Shown here: positions 42,501 to 51,139 of the stretch, piece by piece
Layout: every line of letters begins with the position of its first letter
Numbering within the stretch: the stretch's first letter is position 1
From: Candidatus Syntrophocurvum alkaliphilum
Lineage (GTDB): Bacteria; Bacillota; Syntrophomonadia; Syntrophomonadales; Syntrophomonadaceae
Length of the DNA stretch: 64,000 nt
Reading direction: 5' to 3'
Assembly (NCBI RefSeq): GCF_009734445.1
Contig: NZ_CP046457.1
Location: forward strand, 1,854,001 to 1,918,000
Program-made: the position numbers and the translations under genes
Notes under the pieces: generated by a model
Databases searched by the model: none
What the model was told of the DNA's origin: nothing
Seen by the model: the letters and a program-made list of their open reading frames with translations, nothing else

Positions 42501-42789
42501 TGGAATCTCCACCTGAAAGCAGATGAGCCTCTTGGTCTTCTTCTAAAGCATGTATTATAAGCTTTGTAAATTCAGCACGACTAATTTCATGATGGGGTCT
42601 AAATGAACCATCATTATAGCCATTTAAAACTCCAATAGATTCAAGCTGGGTAATCTCTCCTTTTGCCCAGCTATACTCGATATCCCAGAAGCTAGCATCT
42701 ACTGGGGAAGTTATGTATGTTATAGTTGCAAAGGCAATAAAAAAGATTAACACTAAACTTTTTACTGCTTTATTTATATTAAAGATCAT
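39529..42789 (-). CDS. S-layer-anchored subtilisin-like serine protease
   Basis: 1086 residues, secreted (signal peptide about 1-32). Three SLH domains (about 33-210) attach it to the cell wall; each has the pattern of ITQLESIGVLNGYNDGSFRP. Peptidase S8 triad: Asp in VIDTGIDPLH (about 364), His in GHGTHVAGILAG (534), Ser in GTSMAAPFVSGAG (about 709). The Asp-His distance of about 170 residues is far more than the usual 40, leaving room for an inserted domain. The C-terminal 300 residues form beta-rich domains. Role: extracellular protein degradation or surface processing. Confidence 0.94.
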   Translation of the reverse strand: MIFNINKAVKSLVLIFFIAFATITYITSPVDASFWDIEYSWAKGEITQLESIGVLNGYNDGSFRPHHEISRAEFTKLIIHALEEDQEAHLLSGGDSTFNDVADYHWAKGYILLAQELEIINGRGNDQFDPEAPITREEASAIVVRASQLQEDELEELEFKDNEDIADWALEEIKVALTLGIISGFPDETFKPQDNLIREQAASILMQLMDKKGLLYQFNGIIRSAEDSTVDIRISGKNHIFTVADGAAFMDRGEVIDSLSDKTNTRFSFNVNSQGEIVSGFLHYEDTYYDVNIRQMDDISITAYTKPQTDNHLFSRNFTEPQPKSEENLELSLKHSKQISGINQLQSETGATGEGVTIAVIDTGIDPLHRDLQRTESNSRKILDWVNLSDEGRVQISNTAQADSNQQTITTSEGQVTLPNVSSVSGNYKYGYWYEDWIAYVHDIDFTGSEKTDDKIMVLLVDSKQAGVYDTVFVDTNGNMDLSDEVPLRTYRDNRHSYASFSATEDLPSGFPFILTDIATDGSQVHFGYDSDGHGTHVAGILAGNGKVKGVAPNAHLMAIKVVDSAGFTSEDKIIQAVEYAVNNGADIINISLGHYPVNGAEFENITRRINELAKNRLICIAVGNNGPGLGTLATPGDVNNVLSVGAYISPDLWETDYGWRTETESLWYFNSVGPSADGTLKPDILAPGSAISTYPTWMSSNYYLKEGTSMAAPFVSGAGALLIENMWMSGKPVNSLMVKNALKDSARQLENLSNIEQGFGALDVYKAWEIIQDYERLPNHLHIDTKTTLDGSSAGVFIREYLPGISKTEVANDRSQSAYIEWESQADWININRKTTQIAGNGYRNINFDFTIPEESGLHTGLVKGNIVDSDQKIEILSTLIVPHKYNSRGEYMSYDNLPSGEMKRYYFDVPEDTDSLYFQLRILGILDNLQGRARLHIYKPNGELYDVTNYVGITPPGLRAERELELDIEEPDAGMWEVVVYSSATLSLYDKKTSDYLLVSQIKGGDRGTSYIDNEFIIGAAYKKEESLPDTIVLNIIEAETKQPYTGTLLINDRLYRAKDGKVLVHKNLERNTLTFNIQKVNSN

Positions 42790-42819
42790 ACTCTCTCCCT
42801 AAAAAAAACGATGTTTTTT

Positions 42820-42943
42820 AATTTTAAATTTTGAATTTTTAATTCTTAATTATGGTGAGGAAACTTGCGTTTCCTTTTTATAAAATTAGGAAAGCTGTGC
42901 TTTCCTTCCTAAATTAAGAATTGAAAATTAATAATTAAAAATT
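42820..42943. repeat. Family B element, copy B9
   Basis: Ends AATTTTAAATTTTGAATTTT and AAATTAAGAATTGAAAATTA; inner hairpins GGAAACTTGCGTTTCC and GGAAAGCTGTGCTTTCC. It lies directly past the tetR stop codon. Confidence 0.9.
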
Positions 42944-43523
42944 ATTTCGCTTTTATTCCATTCATAATTAGATCGGTTACTTCTTGGGATAGTTTTTGGA
43001 TGTTGAATTCTTTGTTTTCTAAAACTATAGGAGCCCACATGGCACCTAGAACACCTGTAATTATTTGAGTTACTAGGTTTGCGTCGATATCTCTTAGCTC
43101 TCCTTCAGAAATAGCTGACTGTATCAGGTCTTGCATTACACTCTCTTTTTCTTTACGTAAATTGTACGCCCAATCTTTCAGTTCTTCATCAATTATTTCT
43201 GTATCCCAAAAAATAATTCTTGTTAACTCTCTATTTTCAACACAAAATTGAAAGTGTCCTTGTAAAAGCATCTGAATTCTTTTTTCCATTGGTATCTTTT
43301 CTAGGGAATCTATAACAACTTTGTTAAAGTATTTATTTAAGCTTTGATCCATCATTTCTTGGAATAATTGGAGCTTGCTACTAAAGTATTCATAAATAGT
43401 TCCTTTACCTATTCCCGCTTCAGCAGCTATCTCACCCATTTTTGCATTATGATATCCTTTTTTAGCAAAAACCTTAGCCGCAGATTCTATAATTAAATCT
43501 TGCTTACTTATACTGTCAGACAT
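42942..43523 (-). CDS. TetR/AcrR family repressor of the efflux operon
   Basis: 193 residues from ATG 43523, set by GGGAGG 6 nt upstream. N-terminal TetR HTH: IIESAAKVFAKKGYHNAKMG with EIAAEAGIGKGTIYEYFSSK; C-terminal ligand-binding and dimerisation helices with LLQGHFQFCVENRELTRIIF. Last gene after MFP-RND-TolC, so it probably represses its own operon at the palindrome upstream of the MFP gene (49248-49267). The inducer would be a drug-like or lipophilic compound, as is common in the family. Confidence 0.92.
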   Translation of the reverse strand: MSDSISKQDLIIESAAKVFAKKGYHNAKMGEIAAEAGIGKGTIYEYFSSKLQLFQEMMDQSLNKYFNKVVIDSLEKIPMEKRIQMLLQGHFQFCVENRELTRIIFWDTEIIDEELKDWAYNLRKEKESVMQDLIQSAISEGELRDIDANLVTQIITGVLGAMWAPIVLENKEFNIQKLSQEVTDLIMNGIKAK

Positions 43524-43577
43524 TACATGCCTCCCTGAATTAACATTTATGATCATTGACTTCTAGTTTCTTTCCTA

Positions 43578-43609
43578 TAAATCGTAACAGAGATTTTATT
43601 CTCTGCTAC
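43578..43609. other. Strong hairpin between tolC and tetR
   Basis: ATCGTAaCAGAGA / TCTCTGcTACGAT, a 12-bp stem with one A-C mismatch and a 6-nt loop. No T run follows on the minus strand, so it may tune expression of tetR (partial termination or RNA processing) rather than end the transcript. Confidence 0.6.
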
Positions 43610-43613
43610 GATA

Positions 43614-44783
43614 TTAAAAGCCTCCACCTGCAACTGGACCATAAATTCCATATTTAAGACGAGATTTTAAAACATTATAATTATGTATGCATTCTGATAA
43701 ATCTGCTTCTGCTTGCTTTAACTCATCTGATGCCTCTTGAACTTCGGTTAGTGTTGCCATACCTAGCTCATAGCTAAGTTCCTTTAGCCTGTATGCTTCT
43801 TCCCTTAGTTCTACAGTTGTTTGTGCATATTGGTACTGTTCTTCTAGTGTTAAGTGACCATGATACATTTTGGTTGCAGCTGATAGTATGCCATCTTTAG
43901 TTTGTTGTAAGGAAAGCTCTGCTCTTATCATATCCTGTTTGCCTGGCTGAGCATCTCTATACCTCTCATCATAATAGTTAATGTCAAATTCATAGTTCCA
44001 TTTAGCCATCTTGTAACCATCTCTTGCTCTAATAATACTTATATCATTTTCTTTCGCATCCTCAATAAGCTCATCTAATGCGAAGTGTTTCTTTTCAAAT
44101 TTAAACGCGCCTCTTGGATTTATTACTGTATCAATATCTATTCCCATTACACTATTTAAAGCCATCATCTTTTGTGTATGTTCACTTCTAGCTCCACTTA
44201 ATCCCATCCTTGCGGCACTCTGCCCAGCTTCAGCACCTAATACTTCAGCCCTAGCTACCATACCTAATTCATAGTTTAATTCTGCTATTCTTAGCAGTTC
44301 ATCAGCTCTTTTTAAAGCATTTTCAGCAATAATTTTTTGTTCCTCTGCTTGAATTAAATTATAAAATGCTTCTTCTACATTAATTTTTACTTCATTTATT
44401 TGTGCTTGGTAAATTTTTTCTGCTTGTTTATATTCACGTTCTGTTAATTTTGGTAATAAATATATAGCTCTCTGACCATCATAGGTAGCACTTGGACTAG
44501 GTAATGTTATTGGAACACCCATATATTCAATAGTTTGTGATTGAGCATCAGAATAATCTTTACTGGTATCTTGTGCCCGTGAATACTGTAGTGACTTTTG
44601 CTTCTTCTCAGCCTCAGCTATTCCTATACCCGGATTGTTTTCCATGGCTATTTCTACTGCTTCTTCTAGTGTTAAGGTTAACTCATCAGGCTTTTCCCCA
44701 TCAGCCTGTCCTGGCATTATAGCTACCCCAAATAGTAGGGTTGCCATAACAAAAACCGATACAAATTTCCGTCCCCAACTCAT
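43614..44783 (-). CDS. TolC-family outer-membrane-factor-like protein
   Basis: 389 residues. Signal peptide (about 1-28), then the TolC helical repeat: TLEEAVEIAMENNPGIGIAE and INEVKINVEEAFYNLIQAEE in the first half and a second repeat with ELSLQQTKDGILSAATKMYH and LRLKEL-like YELGMATLTEVQEASDEL in the second. In didermic bacteria such proteins form the exit duct; single-membrane Bacillota carry shorter, duct-like or periplasmic-type versions without a known outer membrane. It lies in one transcript with MFP and RND genes, separated from RND by 165 nt. Confidence 0.85.
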   Translation of the reverse strand: MSWGRKFVSVFVMATLLFGVAIMPGQADGEKPDELTLTLEEAVEIAMENNPGIGIAEAEKKQKSLQYSRAQDTSKDYSDAQSQTIEYMGVPITLPSPSATYDGQRAIYLLPKLTEREYKQAEKIYQAQINEVKINVEEAFYNLIQAEEQKIIAENALKRADELLRIAELNYELGMVARAEVLGAEAGQSAARMGLSGARSEHTQKMMALNSVMGIDIDTVINPRGAFKFEKKHFALDELIEDAKENDISIIRARDGYKMAKWNYEFDINYYDERYRDAQPGKQDMIRAELSLQQTKDGILSAATKMYHGHLTLEEQYQYAQTTVELREEAYRLKELSYELGMATLTEVQEASDELKQAEADLSECIHNYNVLKSRLKYGIYGPVAGGGF

Positions 44784-44904
44784 GAAAATACCTCCTGCCT
44801 CTTTTTATTTCGGATTTTAATTCCGTTTCTAACCGTCAAATGAATCCGCATTGCTCAATATAATTATGTAACAAGGAGGGAAAACGAATAGTTTTTCCCA
44901 CCTC

Positions 44905-44938
44905 AATTAAAAATTAAGAATTTATAATTAATAATTAC
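44905..44938. repeat. Family B element, right half only
   Basis: AATTAAAAATTAAGAATTTATAATTAATAATTA resembles the right end of the family. Located between the RND and TolC genes, it shows that elements also enter this operon. Confidence 0.7.
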
Positions 44939-44948
44939 TATATAACTA

Positions 44949-47900
44949 TTACGACTCTATACTTGCTTCTTCCTCTTCTGTATCCTTAGAAAATCTTTTT
45001 CTAATTCTAATCCCTAAGTCATCGAATATGCTGTAGACTACGGGAACTAAGACTAGGGTTACTAGAGTTGACACAAGTAATCCACTAATAACTACTATAG
45101 CCATTGGTGCTTGGAATTCAGTACCTTCGCCCATACCTATAGCAAGTGGTAACATCGCTAAAACCGTACTTAATGTAGTCATCAGAATTGGTCTTAATCT
45201 TATTCTCCCTGCTTCAATTATAGCTTCGTTTCGTTCCATACCCTCAGCTCTTAGGCGGTTTAGATAGTCTACTAGTATAATAGCATTAGATACTACTATA
45301 CCAACCATCATAATTAACCCAACAAAGGCTGGCACACTAAATGCTTTACCAGTTATCACAAGGCCTAGCACAACCCCTATAAAGGCTACTGGGACTGAAA
45401 ACATGATAACAAACGGGTTAAAGAATGATTCATATTGTATTGCCATAACCGCATATGCTAGCACAATAGCTAACATTAGGGCCATAGCTAGAGTTTTGAA
45501 GCTTTCCTCCATTTCCTGAGTCTCTCCACCATATTCTATGGTATATCCAGCTGGTAAGTTTAACTTATTAGCTTCTTCTCGTATTTCTTCCATAACACTA
45601 GCAAGATCGCGCCCTACTAAGTGGGCATTAATATCTGCTAACCTGACTTGATCCACACGGCTTATTTGTACAGGCCCCTGTTCTACTTCAAAAGTAGCAA
45701 CTTCTGATAGCCTAACAATTGCCCCAGTTTGACTCATAATGGGTAGATTGCTCAAATACTCAACATCCTTATAATCTTTTGAATCGTAGGTTACTCTTAC
45801 ATCTATTTCAGAGCCTTCAAAGCTGTATTGGGTAGCAACCCTACCTTCCATAACATTTTGTATTTCATTTGATATTTGCATTGGTGTTAAACCATATTGA
45901 GCTGCTCTTTGTCTATCTACTTTTATTTGGAGTTCTGGGTTTCCATCCATTAGTGATGATGATACTTCTCTAGTACCTGAAACATTTTCAATAATATTAA
46001 CTAGTTCATAGGAAATTTCCCTTAATATATCTAAGTCATCTCCACGCACCTGAACATTTATAGGTCCGGATGTACCTCCAAAACTAAATACGTCAAAAAC
46101 TGTAGCATTTATTTTTGCACCAGGGATATAGTTTACTTTATTTCTAATCTCCTCTGTTACTTCCTCAACACTACGATCGCGTTGATCAAGGGGAACTAGC
46201 TTTGTATATATTGTAGTCCTATCAGGCTGACCTGAATCATCCATCATATTGCCTGAACTACCAATAGTACTGAAAATTGTTTCTACCTCAGGTATTTGAC
46301 GCAGCTCTTCCTCTACCTGACTTGTTACTTCGTCTGTATGGCCAATAACTGAGCCTTTATCGGTTTCTATAGTAACTGAAATTTCACCCGTATCCATTGT
46401 AGGTAAGAATTCAGCTCCGATAAATGGAACCCCCGAAAATGAAGCAACGAATAGGAACGTTACTGCTGCTACCACTGTTTTGCGACGTCCTAAAGCCCAT
46501 TTTAGCAAAGCTTTGTATTTTTCACTTATTTTTTCTAACAACTCTCCAAATTTATTAGTTGCATTAGCTATCCTACCAGTCTTTTCCCTTGTTTTCTTCA
46601 TTGATTCATCAGTTAATAACTTTGAAGACATTAGTGGTATAACTGTTAGAGCAATAACCAATGAACATATTAGAGCAAAACATACTGTAATTGCTAATGG
46701 TAAGAAGAATATTGCTGCTATTCCCTCAACAAATAACATGGGAGCAAAAACTGCTAAAATTGTTAGGGTTGTAGCCAATACGGCAGTTCCAACTTCAGAA
46801 GCTCCTTTTTTGGCAGCTTCTTTGGCTGACAAGCCCAGCGATCGATGTCGATAAATATTTTCAAAAACAACAATCGAGTCATCAACCATTCGCCCTAATC
46901 CAAGTGCCAAAGCCCCAAGGGTTATCATATTAACTGTATAGTTAGTAAAGTACATTAATATGAATGCACTGACTATTGATAATGGTATAGCTGTAAATAT
47001 AATTAAGGTACTACGAGCATTTCTTAAGAATACGAACAAAATAAGCATCGCTAATATAGCACCTTGAATTATTAGCCTTTGGGTATTATTAAGAGCTTCA
47101 TGTATGAATTCAGATTGATCAAAGGCTATATCAAATTGTATATCAACCCCAAGCTCCTGATTTATCTTGTCTAATTCAGCAACAACTGCTGCACAGGTAT
47201 CAGCAGTATTTGCATCTGTCTGCTTTAAAACATTTACTGCTACCGCGGGATCACCATTCACCCTAGTTAATTGGTTTTGGTCCTTGTAGCCATCAACTAT
47301 GGTAGCTATTTCTCTAAGCTGCAAAATATGTCCGGCAGGTGTTGCTATTGTAACATCTTTTATCTCTTCAACTGTTTCAAACTCCTGTAGTGTACGTACA
47401 TAATATTCACGTTCACCCTGAGCAACCTGACCACCTGACATAGCAAAGTTTTCAGTCTGTAAAACCTGAACTACCTGTGACATGGCAAGTCCGTAGTTTT
47501 CAAGCTTTACTGGGTCAACTTCTACCTTTACTTCACGCTCAAGCCCTCCTAGTGTCATTACTGATGCTACACCAGGAATCCTAGCTAAACGTGGTTCAAT
47601 AACATCCTCTGCTATGGTTTGTACCTGAGCTAAATCATCACCACTAATACCCATTTGCAGGATAGGCATCATTGTGGGGTCCATCCTAACTATTAATGGG
47701 TTTTCCGCACCATCGGGGAGAAAACGTTCAACCATGCCAACTTGATCTCGCATGTTGGCCATAGCCTCATTCATATCTGTACCCCAGTTAAATTCAATAA
47801 TAATCATTGAACTTCCAGCACTTGAAGTAGAATGAAGGTTTGTAACATTAGATACAGTTGCTAGCATTCCTTCCATAGGAATACTAACCTGGGACTCAAC

Positions 47901-48074
47901 TTCCTCGGGTCCTGCACTAGGATAGGAAGTAATTACCGCTGCTACCGGAAGATTTATATCCGGATATAGTTCTATTGACATTCGTGATAAAGTAAAAAAA
48001 CCAAGGATAACTAAAACAGCTACTATTATAGTTATGGTTACCGGCCTTTTTACTGAGAAATCTACTATTTTCAT
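44949..48074 (-). CDS. RND-family efflux pump (AcrB/HAE1 type)
   Basis: 1041 residues, full length, a proton-driven trimeric pump with 12 helices and two large extracytoplasmic loops. The N-terminus VKRPVTITIIVAVLVILGFF, the paired Asp of helix 4 in LGRMVDDSIVVFENIYRH (proton relay), the internal duplication (both halves with FxGF-like and GxxAxNAIxLVD signatures, for example GIVVSNAIILVDYLNR), and SLARIPGVASVMTLGG-like porter motifs are visible. Substrates are likely drugs, solvents or lipids. Its start shares a base with the MFP stop (TAATG), so the two are coupled. Confidence 0.96.
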   Translation of the reverse strand: MKIVDFSVKRPVTITIIVAVLVILGFFTLSRMSIELYPDINLPVAAVITSYPSAGPEEVESQVSIPMEGMLATVSNVTNLHSTSSAGSSMIIIEFNWGTDMNEAMANMRDQVGMVERFLPDGAENPLIVRMDPTMMPILQMGISGDDLAQVQTIAEDVIEPRLARIPGVASVMTLGGLEREVKVEVDPVKLENYGLAMSQVVQVLQTENFAMSGGQVAQGEREYYVRTLQEFETVEEIKDVTIATPAGHILQLREIATIVDGYKDQNQLTRVNGDPAVAVNVLKQTDANTADTCAAVVAELDKINQELGVDIQFDIAFDQSEFIHEALNNTQRLIIQGAILAMLILFVFLRNARSTLIIFTAIPLSIVSAFILMYFTNYTVNMITLGALALGLGRMVDDSIVVFENIYRHRSLGLSAKEAAKKGASEVGTAVLATTLTILAVFAPMLFVEGIAAIFFLPLAITVCFALICSLVIALTVIPLMSSKLLTDESMKKTREKTGRIANATNKFGELLEKISEKYKALLKWALGRRKTVVAAVTFLFVASFSGVPFIGAEFLPTMDTGEISVTIETDKGSVIGHTDEVTSQVEEELRQIPEVETIFSTIGSSGNMMDDSGQPDRTTIYTKLVPLDQRDRSVEEVTEEIRNKVNYIPGAKINATVFDVFSFGGTSGPINVQVRGDDLDILREISYELVNIIENVSGTREVSSSLMDGNPELQIKVDRQRAAQYGLTPMQISNEIQNVMEGRVATQYSFEGSEIDVRVTYDSKDYKDVEYLSNLPIMSQTGAIVRLSEVATFEVEQGPVQISRVDQVRLADINAHLVGRDLASVMEEIREEANKLNLPAGYTIEYGGETQEMEESFKTLAMALMLAIVLAYAVMAIQYESFFNPFVIMFSVPVAFIGVVLGLVITGKAFSVPAFVGLIMMVGIVVSNAIILVDYLNRLRAEGMERNEAIIEAGRIRLRPILMTTLSTVLAMLPLAIGMGEGTEFQAPMAIVVISGLLVSTLVTLVLVPVVYSIFDDLGIRIRKRFSKDTEEEEASIES

Positions 48075-49207
48075 TATCTAACCCCCCCGGTAACTCCTCG
48101 TACCAGGCTTCCATCACTGACAAGTGTATTGCCCCTAGTAATAACCTTTTGACCTTCTTCCATTCCATTTAGTACTTCAATCCATTGACTGCTTTCGACT
48201 CCGGTTTCAACTTCGATTTGGCGGGCGCGGTTTTCTTCATCAACTATAAACACCACCTGTTGACCGCCCCTTGGAATAACTGCATTTCTGGGCACACATA
48301 AAACATCATCAGCACTAATTGTATTGATTCTTAATTGGGCAAACATTCCCGATTTTATAAGATTATCTTCGTTTTGAAGTGAAACTTTTACTGGATAGCT
48401 TTGCTTCATAGGGTCTGCTGCACTTGCAACACTGGTTATAGTTCCTGTAAAAGGCTCCTCTCTCGCTGCACGAATATATACATCAACTTCACTATCTTTT
48501 TGTATATGAGATATTTCATTTTCACCTACTAATACCTCTACTTCTAAGTGTGAAGTTTCAGTAACTATTGCTGCAGGTTCATTAGGATTGGCTGTATCAC
48601 CTAAGGAAAGGCTTATGTTGCCAACAACACCATTTATAGGTGAAGTAATAATAGTATTTTCAAGTTGATTATTAGCCTCCATCAACGCTGCTTCTGCCTG
48701 TGCTACAGCAGCATCAATAGAGCCACTATCTAGGCTTTCATGTTCATCTCTGGCCATTTCAAGCTGTTGGTCAGAAATTGCACCTTCCTCATGAAGTCTT
48801 TGCATTCGCTCATAATTCTTTTTTGCAGCTTCTAAAGCTATCTCGCTTTGCCGCTTATTAGCTTTAGCACTTGCTAAACCAGCTTCAGCTTGTTTAATGG
48901 CAGCATCAAAATCACTACTGTCTAAAGTTAATAACTTTTGACCATTTACAACATGGTCACCCGGTTGAACATGAACATTCGTGACTCGTGCTGGCACCTT
49001 TGGCATAATATAAACTTCATTTTGTCCTCTAACCGCACCTGTATAGCTCATGCTTCTAGCTATATCACGTTTTTCAGCATTAGCTATTGTAACTGTTAAC
49101 TCCGATTCTTGTATAACCTCTTCATCTTGTCCACAACCTGATATAAATAAGGATAGGATTAATAACAAGCACAACATTAGATAAACTGGTGTTTTTAAGC
49201 GATTCAC
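48074..49207 (-). CDS. Membrane fusion protein (HlyD/AcrA family) lipoprotein
   Basis: 377 residues. Lipoprotein signal with lipobox FISGC. Lipoyl/hairpin regions: RVTNVHVQPGDHVVNGQKLL, a long alpha-hairpin (about 100-190) rich in Ala/Glu with EEGAISDQQLEMARDEHESL, the second lipoyl half GVVGNISLSLGDTANP, then beta-barrel and membrane-proximal domains ending RGNTLVSDGSLVRG. It links the RND pump to the TolC-like protein. It starts at GTG 49207 with GGAGGG 6 nt upstream. First gene of the efflux operon, behind the TetR operator. Confidence 0.95.
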   Translation of the reverse strand: MNRLKTPVYLMLCLLLILSLFISGCGQDEEVIQESELTVTIANAEKRDIARSMSYTGAVRGQNEVYIMPKVPARVTNVHVQPGDHVVNGQKLLTLDSSDFDAAIKQAEAGLASAKANKRQSEIALEAAKKNYERMQRLHEEGAISDQQLEMARDEHESLDSGSIDAAVAQAEAALMEANNQLENTIITSPINGVVGNISLSLGDTANPNEPAAIVTETSHLEVEVLVGENEISHIQKDSEVDVYIRAAREEPFTGTITSVASAADPMKQSYPVKVSLQNEDNLIKSGMFAQLRINTISADDVLCVPRNAVIPRGGQQVVFIVDEENRARQIEVETGVESSQWIEVLNGMEEGQKVITRGNTLVSDGSLVRGVTGGVR

Positions 49208-49247
49208 TTAGTACCCTCCTGCATAATAGAATATGTATATAAATTTT

Positions 49248-49267
49248 GACCGACCAGTTGGTCAGTC
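49248..49267. promoter_or_regulatory. TetR-type operator upstream of the efflux operon
   Basis: GACCGACCAGTTGGTCAGTC: a 20-bp near-perfect palindrome (8 of 10 positions per arm). It lies about 40 nt upstream of the MFP start, where repressor binding would block transcription. It fits the TetR gene at the end of the operon. Confidence 0.75.
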
Positions 49268-49326
49268 TCATAATTGAATTATACATTTCTATTTAAACAC
49301 AGGCAACAAAAAAAATTTGAGTGAAG

Positions 49327-49447
49327 TGAAACAGGGGGGACTGGGTGAAACAGGGGGGACGAGATGAAACAGGGGACGGTTCTTTGTTCTATTTCGGTAG
49401 AAATAGAACAAAGAACCGTCCCCTGTTTCATCTCGTCCCCCCTGTTT
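49327..49447. repeat. Family A palindrome, nested copy A6
   Basis: Perfect palindrome 49347-49447: outer GAAACAGGGGGG, spacer ACGAGAT, inner GAAACAGGGGACGGTTCTTT, loop TATTTCGGTAGAAATA. A third, unpaired terminus GAAACAGGGGGGACTGG lies at 49328-49344. 12 nt past the stop codon of the beta-propeller gene. Confidence 0.92.
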
Positions 49448-49458
49448 TATCTTTTCTT

Positions 49459-50925
49459 TTAGTTTCGTATATCTACTGTGCGGGTTAGATTATCCCAGCT
49501 TACGGTTCCACCTAGGGCTTCTGAAACGAATCTTAGTGGTATCATAGTTCTGTCTACTTCTGGTAGTATTTCTGGTGGTGCATCTAGTTCTACTGGATTG
49601 CCATTTACATAGGCAATCTCATTTCCTATATATAACTTAATAGTATTTGAGCCTCTTTCCGCAGTTACACTTCGCTCCTCATTATTCCAGCTAATGTCTG
49701 CTCCTAGTATTTCAAATATGCGGCGCATTGGTACCATTGTGCGATCATTTTTTATATATGGATTAGGATTCATGTAGTAACGGGTTCCGTTAATAAATAC
49801 CCTTATTTCTTGGTCTTCCACACCGGTTAAGCTTTGAACATAAAGATGAGCCACATTACCACTTAATATAAACCAACTAATTTTATCATAACCTAATGCA
49901 GGTTGTACTTCATAATCTCTTGATCTAGCAATTTTGCTTAAATCATCTGTATTTAAGTCTAGCAAATAAATATCGGGATTTCCGTCTTGAGCATCAACCC
50001 AGGCAACATAGTTTTTCCATATAGTTGGCTGAACTTGATTTGCATTACTATCTGTTAGTTGAGTTAATTCTTTACTAGATAAATCGTATAACCATATGTC
50101 TGATGCTGAGCTGTGCTGTACACTTTGTCCCCATATAGTTTCAAAGTAACTCTCATAGGACGGGGACTCTTTCTTTTTATCTTTATCCCCTTCGTTGTTT
50201 TGTTCTTCTTCAGTGCCTTGCCTAGTGTGGATGCCAGTATTAAAACTTGCACTTCCACTTCTTAACTCAGCCCATACAATTTTGCCATTACTTATAGTTA
50301 AATTGTTTTTATCATTTCTAGTATCACGCACAGTTGATATTTCACCACTGTTAATGTTATATGCTTTTATTTCCTTTTTACCTTGAACTTCTTCGAACCA
50401 AACAATATATTCCTCATCTATATCAGGACTAGTCTGTGGATTATTATTAGGATTCAATACTTCCTTAGATCCTGTATCTAGGTTATACATAACAATATGC
50501 GACCTTCCACCACCATGGTCTTCCCATACTACAATATCGTTACTAATCTTAACATTTGACTTTTGTGATAAACTATTATCTATTACACGAGATTGTCTGT
50601 TTTCTAAATTATATAAATGAACATCTACTGTAAACCTTTGGTTGGTAAACACTAAATTAGTACCATCAACATCAAAAGAGCTAATGTTTCTTTGTGTAAT
50701 ATTCAAACGGTTAAAGCTATTTGTCTCTTTATCCCAAACTTTAAAATATCTATCTTGTCCCTGCTGTTGTAAACTAACCCCACCGTCCTCTGTAAGCACC
50801 ATCTGTAAAGGATTAGCATTCCGCTGAATCACCTCTGCCTTTATATCGGCAGGACTTGCTAAAATTGCTGTAAACATTACTGCAATTCCTACAAAAGCTG
50901 CTAAAAGAAATCTATGAATTCTCAT
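49459..50925 (-). CDS. Secreted TolB-like beta-propeller protein with copper-amine-oxidase-N (stalk) domain
   Basis: 488 residues with a signal peptide (about 1-30). The middle (about 50-370) has repeated propeller blades with motifs like DIWLYDLSSKELTQLTDSNA and DIYLLDLNTDDLSKIARSRD. The C-terminal stalk domain (about 380-488) contains NDRTMVPMRRIFEILGADIS and DRTMIPLRFVSEALGGTVSW, the copper amine oxidase-N-like signature common in Clostridia, which binds the cell surface rather than copper. The role is probably protein or ligand display at the wall. Confidence 0.88.
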   Translation of the reverse strand: MRIHRFLLAAFVGIAVMFTAILASPADIKAEVIQRNANPLQMVLTEDGGVSLQQQGQDRYFKVWDKETNSFNRLNITQRNISSFDVDGTNLVFTNQRFTVDVHLYNLENRQSRVIDNSLSQKSNVKISNDIVVWEDHGGGRSHIVMYNLDTGSKEVLNPNNNPQTSPDIDEEYIVWFEEVQGKKEIKAYNINSGEISTVRDTRNDKNNLTISNGKIVWAELRSGSASFNTGIHTRQGTEEEQNNEGDKDKKKESPSYESYFETIWGQSVQHSSASDIWLYDLSSKELTQLTDSNANQVQPTIWKNYVAWVDAQDGNPDIYLLDLNTDDLSKIARSRDYEVQPALGYDKISWFILSGNVAHLYVQSLTGVEDQEIRVFINGTRYYMNPNPYIKNDRTMVPMRRIFEILGADISWNNEERSVTAERGSNTIKLYIGNEIAYVNGNPVELDAPPEILPEVDRTMIPLRFVSEALGGTVSWDNLTRTVDIRN

Positions 50926-51011
50926 CGCTATAATTCCTCCACTTCTAAATATTACTAATTACATTCTAATACTATTTGGTTTATAAATCTATAAGAAGAA
51001 TATACCAAAGG

Positions 51012-51079
51012 ATGAAACAGGGGACGGTTCTTTGTTCTAACTGTCGGCAGTTAGAACAAAGAACCGTCCCCTGTTTCAT
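51012..51079. repeat. Family A palindrome, copy A7
   Basis: Arms ATGAAACAGGGGACGGTTCT, loop TAACTGTCGGCAGTTA. It is followed 14 nt later by the terminator at 51093-51120. Confidence 0.93.
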
Positions 51080-51092
51080 TCTCTTTTTCCAT

Positions 51093-51120
51093 AAAAAAAG
51101 GCAAAGCTTTACGCTTTGCC
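51093..51120 (-). terminator. Rho-independent terminator of the PrcB-like gene
   Basis: Minus strand GGCAAAGC-gtaa-GCTTTGCCTTTTTTT: an 8-bp stem, tetraloop and seven T's, 20 nt past the stop codon at 51140. Confidence 0.92.
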
Positions 51121-51139
51121 AATAACAAGGTGTTGGATT

